64,000 nt of DNA, taken from contig CAKUVD010000008.1 in NCBI GenBank assembly GCA_934695325.1, positions 1-64,000 on the forward strand, written 5' to 3'. This stretch comes from an uncultured Bacteroidales bacterium. Lineage in GTDB: Bacteria > Bacteroidota > Bacteroidia > Bacteroidales > UBA932. Position numbers and translations under genes: made by a program. Of the stretch, positions 27,639-36,569 are shown piece after piece; position 1 is the stretch's first letter, and each line of letters starts with the position of its first letter. Below the pieces are notes generated by a model. That model was not told the origin of the DNA and ran no database searches. It was given only the letters and a program-made list of their open reading frames with translations.

Positions 27639-27686
27639 TCGGTATTATGGCGCCGAGGCGGCGTTTCCGGGGCGCCATAATACCGA
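27639..27686. repeat. 16-bp perfect palindrome between metK and the Oar-like gene
   Basis: TCGGTATTATGGCGCC (27639-27654) and GGCGCCATAATACCGA (27671-27686) around a 16-nt GC-rich loop. No T-run follows on either strand, so it is not a simple terminator. Confidence 0.7.
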
Positions 27687-27757
27687 AAACATTGTCATTC
27701 AGGCGAGAATAATTTAAATTTAATGGTTTTAATCTTTCATATTTGTAAGTAATAGCC

Positions 27758-27765
27758 TAAATTTG
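27758..27765 (+). promoter_or_regulatory. -7 box of the Oar-like receptor gene
   Basis: TAAATTTG. It puts the transcript start at about 27770, after the longer ORF start at 27763 and before the ATG at 27796. Confidence 0.6.
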
Positions 27766-27795
27766 CCGATAATATATAATAACAACATTACCTCT

Positions 27796-30700
27796 ATGAA
27801 TTATTCATTAAAGCATCTGTTGCTTGCCGGCATCGCAATGTTGGCAGGCTCGCTGGCTTATGCTCAGGTGACTACGTCTTCTATGAATGGACGTGTCGCC
27901 GATGAAAAAGGAGAACCGGTAGTCGGAGCTGCTGTGGTAGCTACTCACGAACCGTCCGGTACTGTCTACGGAGCTATTGTCAATCAGAACGGACAGTATA
28001 CCATCAACGGTATGCGTTCCGGTGGACCTTACAAAGTCGAGGTCTCATCTGTAGGTTACAATACTCTTCTCTTCAAGGATGTGACTCTCCAGCTCGCTGA
28101 GACTTACAACCTTAACGCTACACTTAAAGAATCCACAGAGTTTCTGGAGCAGGTAGTGGTCATTGGCAGCGCCAAATCCAAGTTCAGCAACGAGCGCACA
28201 GGTGCGGCCACCAACATTGACAATTCTCAGATTGCATCGCTCCCTACTGTCTCGAGGAGCATCACCGACGTCACCAGGCTTTCTCCTTACGGAGGAAACG
28301 GTATGTCTTTCGGTGGAGCTGACGGACGTACGGCGAACTTCACCGTGGACGGAGCCAACTTCAACAACAACTTCGGTCTTAGCTCGAAGCTCCCTGGAGG
28401 CGGAAGCCCTATCTCCATAGATGCCATCGAGGAACTCCAGGTGGTGATCTCCCCGTTCGATGTACGTCAGACGAACTTCATCGGCGGCGGTGTCAATGCG
28501 ATCACCAAGTCCGGTACCAATACTTTCAAGGGAACGGCTTATGTCTACCATAAGAATGAGAATCTCCGCGGCGATGCCATTGACGGCACGGAAATAACCG
28601 GGGCTCGTGCGAAGGACCGCACCACCACCTACGGTTTCACTCTCGGCGGACCGATAGTGAAGAACAAACTCTTCTTCTTCGTGAACTACGAGTATGTGAA
28701 GACACCTACCGTGGCCAACAGATGGAGAGGCTCCGAGGACGGCGTCGCTGATGCGAACAACTATATCTCACGCACAAAACTTTCTGACTTGCAGAAAGTC
28801 TCGGATTTCGTAAAAGAGAAATACGGTTACAATACCGGTTCCTACACCAGTTTCCCTGCAGACGAGAGCAACCAGAAGATTCTCGCACGCATCGACTGGA
28901 ACATCAATGAGAAAAATCATCTTGCCGTACGCTACAACTATACATTGAACAGAGGATGGAATGCGCCTAACGCTACATCAATGGATGGCGGTACACGTGC
29001 TTCAGGCTCACGTACATCACAGTACTCGATGTCGTTTGCGAACTCTATGTATGCAATCGACAACCTCGTGCACTCTGTATCTCTTGATTTGAACAGCCGC
29101 ATAAACGACAATCTTTCAAATCAGTTCCTGGCTACATTCTCCAAACTTGACGATGTCCGCAGCACGAATTCAAATGAGTTCCCGTTCATCGACATAATGG
29201 ACGGAAACGGGCAGAACTATATGGCTCTCGGATATGAACTTTTCACTTGGAACAATGCTGTCCACAACACTATCGCCAATGTAAGGGATGACCTCACTTG
29301 GTACGCAGGAAACCATAAGGTTACAGGCGGTCTCCGCTATGAGTATCAGATGGCGGACAACGCATATATGAGAAACGGAACAGGCTACTATCGTTATAAG
29401 ACTCTCAATGATTTCCTTAACGGCGCTGAGCCTGAAATCGTGAATCTCACCTATGGCTATAATGGAGAGAAGAACCCTGCGGCGCGCGTGCGCTTCCACC
29501 AGGCGAGCCTTTATGTCCAGGACGAGTGGTCTGCACGCGAGAACTTCAAGCTCACCTACGGCATCCGTCTGGACGGTCTGTTCTTCAACAATGACGATCT
29601 TGTGACCAACAATGCTATCAAGGCTCTCAGTTATTACCCTAAGAACAAAGATTTCAAGGAAACACACATCGACACCGGCAAATGGCCTGGCGCTCAGGTG
29701 GCTGTCTCTCCTAGGGTCGGTTTCAGCTGGGATGTGTTCAATGACAAGAGCCTGAAAGTCCGCGGCGGCACCGGCCTCTTCTCGGGCCGTCTGCCTCTCG
29801 TGTTCTTCACGAATATGCCTACGAACAGCGGATCCGTTCAGTATCAGGCGCAGATCAATGCTTCCAATGCGGCCAAGAAAGGATTCTCTATGTCCGAGTT
29901 CGCCGGCGGCCTGGTTACCGATGCCAGCGGCAAGGCTACCACTGACGCTCTCTACAAGAAACTCATTTCGCTTGGATATCCTGCTGATTACAAGCCGGAG
30001 GACGGGACAGTGCCGTCTTCTGTATGCGCAGTGGATCACAAGTTCAAGATGCCTCAGGTTTGGAAGACATCTCTCGCCATCGACTATGCTTTCCCTACCT
30101 CATTCCCGTTCACGGCTTCTGTCGAGGGTATCTACAACAAGACTATCAACGGTGTGATGATTTCGGACTGGAGTATGAAGGACGCCGGCTCATTCGCCAA
30201 GTTCAACGGTGTGGACAACCGTCCGATCTATCCTGATTCATTCCGTACCGGCACGAAGGCGTTCGTCCTGGAGAACACCCACAAGGGCTATGGTTTCTCT
30301 GCAAGCGCAAGCGTGAATATGTCTCCTATTCCTGAGATCGACATTATGGCGGCTTACACACATACTGTTTCCAAGGAAATCACCAGTATGCCGGGTTCCG
30401 CAGCCGAGTCTGCATTCACCTATGTCCCGACTTATGCCGGCCCTAACTATATCAAGCTTCACAATGCCATCAATGTCATCCCTGACAGGTTCGTCGCATC
30501 AGTCACTCATAATGACCACTGCGGAAACCACTTCAGCCTCATCTATGAGACTTGGCGCGGTTCAAGCAACTACTCTTATATGCTTACTAATGATATGAAT
30601 GGTGACGGCTATGCGTATGATGCCATCTATGTCCCTACGGATGCTCAGGTGAACAACGGGGAATTCCGCTTTGTCTCAGACAACGATAAGGAAAGATTTA

Positions 30701-31095
30701 TGGCATTCGTCCACAAGGACAAATATCTCAGCAAGCATCAGGGTGAGTATGCCGAGGCATACAGCGTGTACTCTCCGTGGGTTCACAGGGTGGACTTCAG
30801 CTATAAGCACGACTTCAAGATAAAGGCTGGCAAGACCACCAATATCCTCCAGCTCGGTTTCGATATAAAGAACCTTATGAATATCTTTAATTCAAGCTGG
30901 GGTGTTATGAAGATCCTTAACCCTGAAATCGGAACAGAGGCCAGGATCCTCAAGTACGAAGGCGCTGATGCTGAAGGATATCCGACATTCTCTACCAACA
31001 AGGCTATCAGCGGCTCTACGAAGACGTTCACTCCGAACCACGCTATCGGCCAGTGCTGGTATGCTTCCATCGGTATCAAATATATGTTCAACTAA
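27796..31095 (+). CDS. Oar-like TonB-dependent outer-membrane receptor
   Basis: 1099-aa receptor. A signal peptide ends near LAYAQ (about 24). A CarboxypepD_reg domain follows (GRVADEKGEPVVGAAV at about 32-47). The plug region includes VNAITKSGTNTFKGTAYVY, the mark of the Oar subgroup rather than SusC. The barrel ends in IGIKYMFN with a C-terminal aromatic. The start at 27796 is supported by the promoter position and the signal peptide. A lipoprotein gene follows 17 bp later, and two nuclease genes lie further on, which suggests a role in uptake of a polymer or its products. Oar proteins do not need SusD. Substrate unknown. Confidence 0.9.
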   Translation: MNYSLKHLLLAGIAMLAGSLAYAQVTTSSMNGRVADEKGEPVVGAAVVATHEPSGTVYGAIVNQNGQYTINGMRSGGPYKVEVSSVGYNTLLFKDVTLQLAETYNLNATLKESTEFLEQVVVIGSAKSKFSNERTGAATNIDNSQIASLPTVSRSITDVTRLSPYGGNGMSFGGADGRTANFTVDGANFNNNFGLSSKLPGGGSPISIDAIEELQVVISPFDVRQTNFIGGGVNAITKSGTNTFKGTAYVYHKNENLRGDAIDGTEITGARAKDRTTTYGFTLGGPIVKNKLFFFVNYEYVKTPTVANRWRGSEDGVADANNYISRTKLSDLQKVSDFVKEKYGYNTGSYTSFPADESNQKILARIDWNINEKNHLAVRYNYTLNRGWNAPNATSMDGGTRASGSRTSQYSMSFANSMYAIDNLVHSVSLDLNSRINDNLSNQFLATFSKLDDVRSTNSNEFPFIDIMDGNGQNYMALGYELFTWNNAVHNTIANVRDDLTWYAGNHKVTGGLRYEYQMADNAYMRNGTGYYRYKTLNDFLNGAEPEIVNLTYGYNGEKNPAARVRFHQASLYVQDEWSARENFKLTYGIRLDGLFFNNDDLVTNNAIKALSYYPKNKDFKETHIDTGKWPGAQVAVSPRVGFSWDVFNDKSLKVRGGTGLFSGRLPLVFFTNMPTNSGSVQYQAQINASNAAKKGFSMSEFAGGLVTDASGKATTDALYKKLISLGYPADYKPEDGTVPSSVCAVDHKFKMPQVWKTSLAIDYAFPTSFPFTASVEGIYNKTINGVMISDWSMKDAGSFAKFNGVDNRPIYPDSFRTGTKAFVLENTHKGYGFSASASVNMSPIPEIDIMAAYTHTVSKEITSMPGSAAESAFTYVPTYAGPNYIKLHNAINVIPDRFVASVTHNDHCGNHFSLIYETWRGSSNYSYMLTNDMNGDGYAYDAIYVPTDAQVNNGEFRFVSDNDKERFMAFVHKDKYLSKHQGEYAEAYSVYSPWVHRVDFSYKHDFKIKAGKTTNILQLGFDIKNLMNIFNSSWGVMKILNPEIGTEARILKYEGADAEGYPTFSTNKAISGSTKTFTPNHAIGQCWYASIGIKYMFN

Positions 31096-31112
31096 TTCAT
31101 TCGGGAACTTAT

Positions 31113-32741
31113 ATGAAACTCAAATATATTATGCCGGCAGTTCTTGCTGCCACGGCAATGCTGGCGAGCTGCTCTGACGAGGACAGTCTTCAGCTTGACA
31201 ACATCAAGGTGTCCCAGTCGTACATCACTCTTCCTGAGGCAGGTGGTGACGCTACCATAGAGATCACAGCATCAGAGGACTGGACCTTCGACATTGACTT
31301 CGATGTCGAGGAGAAGAAACTCGATGACGAGAAGGGAATTGTCAAATACTATGTTCCGACTGCGCAGTTGGATCTCAAGGATAATTCCTGGTTCTCAGTG
31401 TCCGAGAGAAGTGGCTCCAAGGGAACTACTAAGGTGACGTTCCACGCTGACGCCACCACTGCCACCAGGTCTTCCGCTCTCCAGATCAAGGCTGGTGACA
31501 AGATTCAGAATGTCATCGTCTCCCAGACTGCCGGAAAGCAGGAAGTGGAGACTGTTTCCGTCAAGGATGTGATCGCAGGTACTGACTCCAAGACATATCG
31601 TGTTAAGGGCAGCTGCTCTGTCATAGCCAATACCACTTATGGTAACTGGTATATGACAGATTCCGAGGGGAACAGCATCTATATCTATGGAACGAAGGAT
31701 GCTTCCGGTTCATACAACTGGTCTTCTTTCAACATCGCCGTGGGGGATGAGGTTACGGTAGAAGGTCCGAGAACTACTTATGGTTCTACGATCGAGCTTG
31801 TGGACGCTACGTTCATCTCCGTGAAGAAGGCTCTTCTCACAAGCAAGGATGTCAGCAAGACCATAAGCAAGGAGGCGGTTCCGTTCACCATCACTGTGGC
31901 GCAGAAAGGCGAAGGGCTCTCTTTCGAGTCCAAGGCGGACTGGCTCACCATCGAAGGCAACGGCTATGTCTCTGACGGCAAGGGAAACTATACGTTCACG
32001 GTCAATCCGACGGAGAACACTACAGGCGATCACAGGACCGGCTCCATCGTCATAAAGAGCACGAAGGGCGATGATGTCACAGAACTACCTGTAAGCATTA
32101 CTCAGCTCGGCACGACTGAAGTCACCACTGGCGGCATAAAGGCTATCAATGCTCTTCTTATGACTGCGACCAGCAGCAAGAATGCGGTCAAGTTCGACCA
32201 TACTCTCAAGAATGCCAAGGTTACATACAAGAATGGCAACAATATCTTCATCGAGGATGAGACTGGCGGCCTTCTGGTCTATAGCGGCGACGTGACGCTC
32301 AAGGTCGGTCAGGTAGTGAACGGTCGTGTATGGGGCAAGGGATATGCCTATAGCAATCTTCCTGAGGCTACCGCCTTCAACGTGAATTTCGCGAAGGTCA
32401 CGACTCCTGAGGATGAGGTGAAGCCTACGGAGGTCACTCTCGCCCAGCTTGCGGCTAACTATGATTTCTATCTGAACCGTCTGGTGAAGATATCTGATGC
32501 GACTGTGTCTGAAGCCATTGATGCCAAGTATTCAGAGGTGAAGAGCAAGGGAGCCATCTCCGATGGTACTAATACCTTTGCTTTCAATATCCAGAGCACC
32601 GGGAAATTTAATGGCGACAAGATCTATATGTATATCCAGGCTGCCAAGGATTCCAAGGTGGATGTCATCTGCATTCCTACTGTCTACAAGACCAACAAGC
32701 AGCTGAACATCTGGGAGCAGAAATGGGTTAAGAACAAATAA
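31113..32741 (+). CDS. surface lipoprotein with BACON-like and OB-fold-like domains
   Basis: 542 aa. The lipobox LASC puts the lipidated Cys at 20. BACON-like beta-sandwiches lie at about 30-150 (ITLPEAGGDATIEITASEDW ... VSQTAG) and 250-345. OB-fold-like segments lie at about 155-250 (YRVKGSCSVIANTTYGNWYM) and 350-440 (NNIFIEDETGGLLVYSGDV). These OB segments look like DUF5689/YhcR-type nucleic-acid-binding folds. I start it at 31113 because the longer frame overlaps the receptor. It is probably co-transcribed with the Oar-like gene, as its surface partner. Binding of nucleic acid is inference. Confidence 0.8.
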   Translation: MKLKYIMPAVLAATAMLASCSDEDSLQLDNIKVSQSYITLPEAGGDATIEITASEDWTFDIDFDVEEKKLDDEKGIVKYYVPTAQLDLKDNSWFSVSERSGSKGTTKVTFHADATTATRSSALQIKAGDKIQNVIVSQTAGKQEVETVSVKDVIAGTDSKTYRVKGSCSVIANTTYGNWYMTDSEGNSIYIYGTKDASGSYNWSSFNIAVGDEVTVEGPRTTYGSTIELVDATFISVKKALLTSKDVSKTISKEAVPFTITVAQKGEGLSFESKADWLTIEGNGYVSDGKGNYTFTVNPTENTTGDHRTGSIVIKSTKGDDVTELPVSITQLGTTEVTTGGIKAINALLMTATSSKNAVKFDHTLKNAKVTYKNGNNIFIEDETGGLLVYSGDVTLKVGQVVNGRVWGKGYAYSNLPEATAFNVNFAKVTTPEDEVKPTEVTLAQLAANYDFYLNRLVKISDATVSEAIDAKYSEVKSKGAISDGTNTFAFNIQSTGKFNGDKIYMYIQAAKDSKVDVICIPTVYKTNKQLNIWEQKWVKNK

Positions 32742-32762
32742 TATCCATTAGCATAATATCTT

Positions 32763-32794
32763 CGGGCGACCCCTCACCGGGCCGCCCGTTTTTT
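32763..32794 (+). terminator. terminator after the 31113 lipoprotein
   Basis: CGGGCGACC pairs with GGGCCGCCCG (one bulge), followed by TTTTTT. Confidence 0.88.
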
Positions 32795-32877
32795 GTGGAA
32801 GCCCCTTTTCCCACGAGTTGGCTCTCGGAATGATTGTGTATAATACGATTTATATTGTTTAATTCGTATGTGCTTAT

Positions 32878-32885
32878 TATATTTG
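32878..32885 (+). promoter_or_regulatory. -7 box of the 32925 lipoprotein gene
   Basis: TATATTTG, with a leader of about 35 nt. Confidence 0.6.
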
Positions 32886-32924
32886 CAAAATTTAAGCAAG
32901 ATTATAATCATAAATAACAATAGT

Positions 32925-35228
32925 ATGAGAATCAGAACATTGTTTTTGGGTTCATTCGCATTGGCATCAATGCTGTTCGCACAGAGTTGCGGCGAAAAGA
33001 ATGACGAACCTGCGGGCGCTCCTTCGATAGAACTTTCAGCGTCATCTGTGGAATTGGAAAAAGACGGCGGCAGCCAGGTCATCCAGGTCAATGCTACCAG
33101 GGACTGGAAAGTTACGGTCAATGAGGATTGGATCGCAGTGGATCCGACTTCAGGCAGCGGGTCCAGCAAAGCGCAGGATGTAACTGTCAGCGTGCTTCCT
33201 AACGATGGCCTTGACCGCACCGGAACCGTGTCGTTCTCCATTGGATTCGATACCAAGACATTGACAGTAAATCAGAAAGGTACCGGCTCTGCATCTGAAC
33301 TTGTCGTATATCACAACGACTTCGACAAGGAGGATGCCGTAAAATCAGACAGCGGGTGGAAGACATATCTTGATTCATTCACAGGTTGGAAGAATGAGAC
33401 GGGAAGCGGCATATCTTCCGTGGACTATGCTTTCAGCGGAATGAGCGCACGTCAGACTTCTTCTGGTGCATCCAATGGAACTTATTCCGACTATGAAGGC
33501 TCCGGAAAGAACTATCTCTGGTTCGCTGCGAATAACTACTTCGAGGTAAAGAACATCACTCTTCCTGACGACAAAGTGAACTATACCATTTCTTTCGGCT
33601 CAGAAAGAAATCTGTATCAGGCATCGGACAACACGTTCGTGCCGTCCGAGTTCCTCGTATATGTCAGCAATGACGGACAGAAATGGGTGGCTCTCGAGTA
33701 TGCGTTCCCTAATGGACTTAAGAACAGACGTTGGGATCTGGCATCTTCTACATTCACTGTCCCTGCCGGAACCAAGTCTCTGTATGTATATATTAAGGCG
33801 ACACTAGCAAGCGCATATCTGATGGACGACCTCGACCTCAGTGTCGCATCTGCCGCAGGCACTGCCATCGACTTCTCCAAGGGCATTGACCTCGGTACTG
33901 GCAGCGGCGAGACTCCGGATCCTGGTACAGATTACGGCAAGGCTGAGTCCAAGACTGTCGCAGAGTTCATCGCTGCAGCCGACAAGACTACATACTATAA
34001 GCTAAAAGGTACTGTAAGCGGCTTCAATGCAACATATTGCAGTTTCGACCTTACGGATGCCACAGGAAAGATTTATGTTTATAGCGTAGCTAACAAGTCT
34101 GAATGGTCAAGCAAGGTGAAGAATGGCGGAACCGTCGAGCTTGCAGGTCTGTATGATTATTATGAAAGCAAGAGCCAGCACGAAGTGGTCAAGGCTCAGA
34201 TTCTTTCGTTTACCGAGGGCGAGACACCTACTCCTTCGGATATTAAGGACGCCACTGTAACTGAGTTCCTTGCCGCAGAGACGAGCGAGACCGTGCTATA
34301 TAGGCTTACTGGAGAAATCACTGATATTCAGAATACTACTTATGGCAATCTGATGCTCAAGGATGCAACTGGCGAAGTCCTTATCTATGGTGTGAAGAAG
34401 GACAAGGATGCTGCCAACACTTCTTTCTCTGAACTTGGCGCCGAGGTAGGAGACAAACTTACAGTTGTCGGATACAGAGGTGAACATAATGGAACAAAGG
34501 AGATGAAGAGCGGCTACTGCGAGAAACTCGAGAAGGATACGACTACTCCTAAGTTCTCTGTAAGCAAGGAGACTCTTTCCGCAGCGGCTTCCGCAACATC
34601 CGCGTCTTTCGACGTGAAGGGCAATGTGAAGTGGACTGTCGCTTCTGACAATGCGGCATATACCGTTTCTCCTGCATCCGGGGCGGGCGACGGTACTGTA
34701 ACCGTGAAGTTTGCGGCCAATGAGACTGACAAGGATGTGACTGTGAAGCTTACGGTTTCCACTACAGCTGATGTCGCTACTAAGTCTTATACTGTAGTTC
34801 TTACTCATAATGGAAAATCTACAAGTGCAGGCGATGAAGTTTCTTTCTTGATTGATGATACAAAGTCTTCGTGGACTGCTGCAACAGATGTAACTTATGG
34901 AGCAGGTTTCAAACTGGAAAAAGACGGTGCAACATATGCTTACTATAAGTATAATAACAATACGGCTGCTGTAGCACCGACGGATTTGATGAAGATTTAT
35001 AAGAATTCGGCTTTTGTAGTAACACCTCCTACTGGAAAGAAAGTTGCTAAAGTCGTTCTTAAATGCTATTCAGCTAAATATTGTTTAGATATTACTGTAG
35101 GCGAAACTGTTGTTGCTGCTGATACAAACGCTCTGACTCTGACTTGGGAAGGGAGTCTTGATAAATTTGTTGCTGTTGCAACAGGAGGACAAATTCGTGT
35201 TTCGGAAATCACCGTTGCATTTAAATAG
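32925..35228 (+). CDS. large surface lipoprotein: BACON, jelly-roll, two OB-like repeats, BACON
   Basis: 767 aa. The lipidated Cys is at 22 (FAQSCG). A BACON domain at about 30-125 is followed by a choice-of-anchor-like beta domain at about 128-305 (VVYHNDFDKEDAV ... YLMDDLDLS). Two OB-like repeats follow: TVAEFIAAADKTTYYKLKG and TVTEFLAAETSETVLYRLTG open them, and each has a YxSFDLTDATGKIYVY-type strand. A second BACON lies at about 555-645 and a C-terminal beta domain at 650-767. The 3' part uses more A/T than the 5' part. It has its own promoter and a 3' hairpin. I infer a surface binding protein working with the nucleases; the ligand is unproven. Confidence 0.8.
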   Translation: MRIRTLFLGSFALASMLFAQSCGEKNDEPAGAPSIELSASSVELEKDGGSQVIQVNATRDWKVTVNEDWIAVDPTSGSGSSKAQDVTVSVLPNDGLDRTGTVSFSIGFDTKTLTVNQKGTGSASELVVYHNDFDKEDAVKSDSGWKTYLDSFTGWKNETGSGISSVDYAFSGMSARQTSSGASNGTYSDYEGSGKNYLWFAANNYFEVKNITLPDDKVNYTISFGSERNLYQASDNTFVPSEFLVYVSNDGQKWVALEYAFPNGLKNRRWDLASSTFTVPAGTKSLYVYIKATLASAYLMDDLDLSVASAAGTAIDFSKGIDLGTGSGETPDPGTDYGKAESKTVAEFIAAADKTTYYKLKGTVSGFNATYCSFDLTDATGKIYVYSVANKSEWSSKVKNGGTVELAGLYDYYESKSQHEVVKAQILSFTEGETPTPSDIKDATVTEFLAAETSETVLYRLTGEITDIQNTTYGNLMLKDATGEVLIYGVKKDKDAANTSFSELGAEVGDKLTVVGYRGEHNGTKEMKSGYCEKLEKDTTTPKFSVSKETLSAAASATSASFDVKGNVKWTVASDNAAYTVSPASGAGDGTVTVKFAANETDKDVTVKLTVSTTADVATKSYTVVLTHNGKSTSAGDEVSFLIDDTKSSWTAATDVTYGAGFKLEKDGATYAYYKYNNNTAAVAPTDLMKIYKNSAFVVTPPTGKKVAKVVLKCYSAKYCLDITVGETVVAADTNALTLTWEGSLDKFVAVATGGQIRVSEITVAFK

Positions 35229-35253
35229 TATAACGACTTAAATACCAGACATA

Positions 35254-35285
35254 AAGGGTGCCCGGAAATACCGGGTGACCCTTTG
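35254..35285 (+). terminator. hairpin after the 32925 lipoprotein
   Basis: AAAGGGTGCCCGG pairs with CCGGGTGACCCTTT around a 5-nt loop. The T-run is short (TTT), so termination may be partial. Confidence 0.65.
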
Positions 35286-35346
35286 TCCGTCTAAGGGCAA
35301 TGGTGCGGAGGCGGAAAGGAATGTTTCTGCAAAACATTGATTTATA

Positions 35347-36549
35347 GTGAGAAAAACATTAAGCCAAATAATGAGGTGGGCATTGGCACTTATGGTGTCA
35401 GTGCATTTTATGTGTTCCTGTGAAGGAAATGAACCGGACACAGTCGAGCCGGAACTCGAAGTTAGGACGAATCCTATGCCTTCCGGCGGGGGACAGCAGT
35501 TCCTGTCTGTGCGTGCATCCGGGGACTGGACATTGACAGTCTTGGATCAGTCAGGCGGAGCGGTCGGCTGGGTCTCGGTAAGCCCGGGAATCGGCAATGG
35601 AAGCAAGTCCAGCGTGCTGCTGAAAGTGGATGCTAATCCGGGGGAGTCATCCAGGACTGCGGTTCTGACATTGACTGCCGGAAGCGCCAGGACAGCATTG
35701 ACACTCACACAGAAAGGAGCGGTCGGCGACCCTGGAGAAGATCCTGGCGATGACCCGGGTGTCGTTAATGCCGGATGGATGGAGTTGCCTGCGATTCCTG
35801 AAAACTCCGACTGGGGTTTCTTCTCGCACGATATGACGCTCGGCTCAGTAAGGACCAGAAACTATTCATTCTCTTGGGATTACGATAATCTCGTCGCTCC
35901 TTGGGTGGCGTATCCTCTCTGCAAATGGAACATAGGAACGGGTTCTCGTACGAATGCCTGGGGGCTTGACCCTAAACTTCCGAGAAACAAGCAGCCGGTA
36001 CTGTTCAAAGGATTCTCTTCAGGCAATGCCGGATGGATGGCCCGGGGACATCAGCTGCCTTCTGCTGACAGATTGACCAAGGGATGCAATGAGATGACCT
36101 TCTATGGCACGAATATGACCCCTCAGATACAGGACCATTTCAATGGCGACATTTGGGCGAATCTCGAGGGAAAGGTGCGCTCGTGGGCTAATAAGTCCGA
36201 CACTCTGTATGTGGTGACAGGCTGTGTTACAGAAGGAAGCACGAAATACTGCTACGACAACGACGGCAAGAAAGTCACCATCCCGACGGCATACTATAAG
36301 GCAGTTCTCCGCTATATGAGAAGCAGCACGACTCTCGGATTTCAGGGATATATGGGTTGCGCAATCTGGCTCGACCACAAGGAGTACAGCAGCTCGTCCA
36401 TCAGTTCTTCGTACTCTATGTCCATAGACGAACTGGAGGAGAAACTGGGAATCGACCTGTTCGCGAACCTTCCTGCAAGGATAGGGGAGTCAGATGCCGC
36501 TAAAGTAGAGGCGCAGAATCCTGCGGACATCAGCTGGTGGTGGCAGTAA
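35347..36549 (+). CDS. DNA/RNA non-specific endonuclease lipoprotein with BACON domain
   Basis: 400 aa. Lipobox-like VHFMCSC near residues 19-25. BACON-like domain at about 35-125 (PSGGGQQFLSVRASGDW), a Gly/Asp/Pro linker (126-138), then a NUC1/Serratia-type nuclease domain at about 145-390. The catalytic motif is ARGHQLP with His235, where the family usually has DRGH. The Mg ligand is Asn256 in TNMTPQ, and the ANLE following an Asp-Ile-Trp matches the ARLE of Serratia nuclease. It starts with GTG at 35347; an ATG at 35371 is an alternative. It heads the run of five closely spaced genes to 43574. It should cut DNA and RNA at the cell surface or in the periplasm. Confidence 0.88.
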   Translation: MRKTLSQIMRWALALMVSVHFMCSCEGNEPDTVEPELEVRTNPMPSGGGQQFLSVRASGDWTLTVLDQSGGAVGWVSVSPGIGNGSKSSVLLKVDANPGESSRTAVLTLTAGSARTALTLTQKGAVGDPGEDPGDDPGVVNAGWMELPAIPENSDWGFFSHDMTLGSVRTRNYSFSWDYDNLVAPWVAYPLCKWNIGTGSRTNAWGLDPKLPRNKQPVLFKGFSSGNAGWMARGHQLPSADRLTKGCNEMTFYGTNMTPQIQDHFNGDIWANLEGKVRSWANKSDTLYVVTGCVTEGSTKYCYDNDGKKVTIPTAYYKAVLRYMRSSTTLGFQGYMGCAIWLDHKEYSSSSISSSYSMSIDELEEKLGIDLFANLPARIGESDAAKVEAQNPADISWWWQ

Positions 36550-36569
36550 TATGAAACAAAACACATAAT

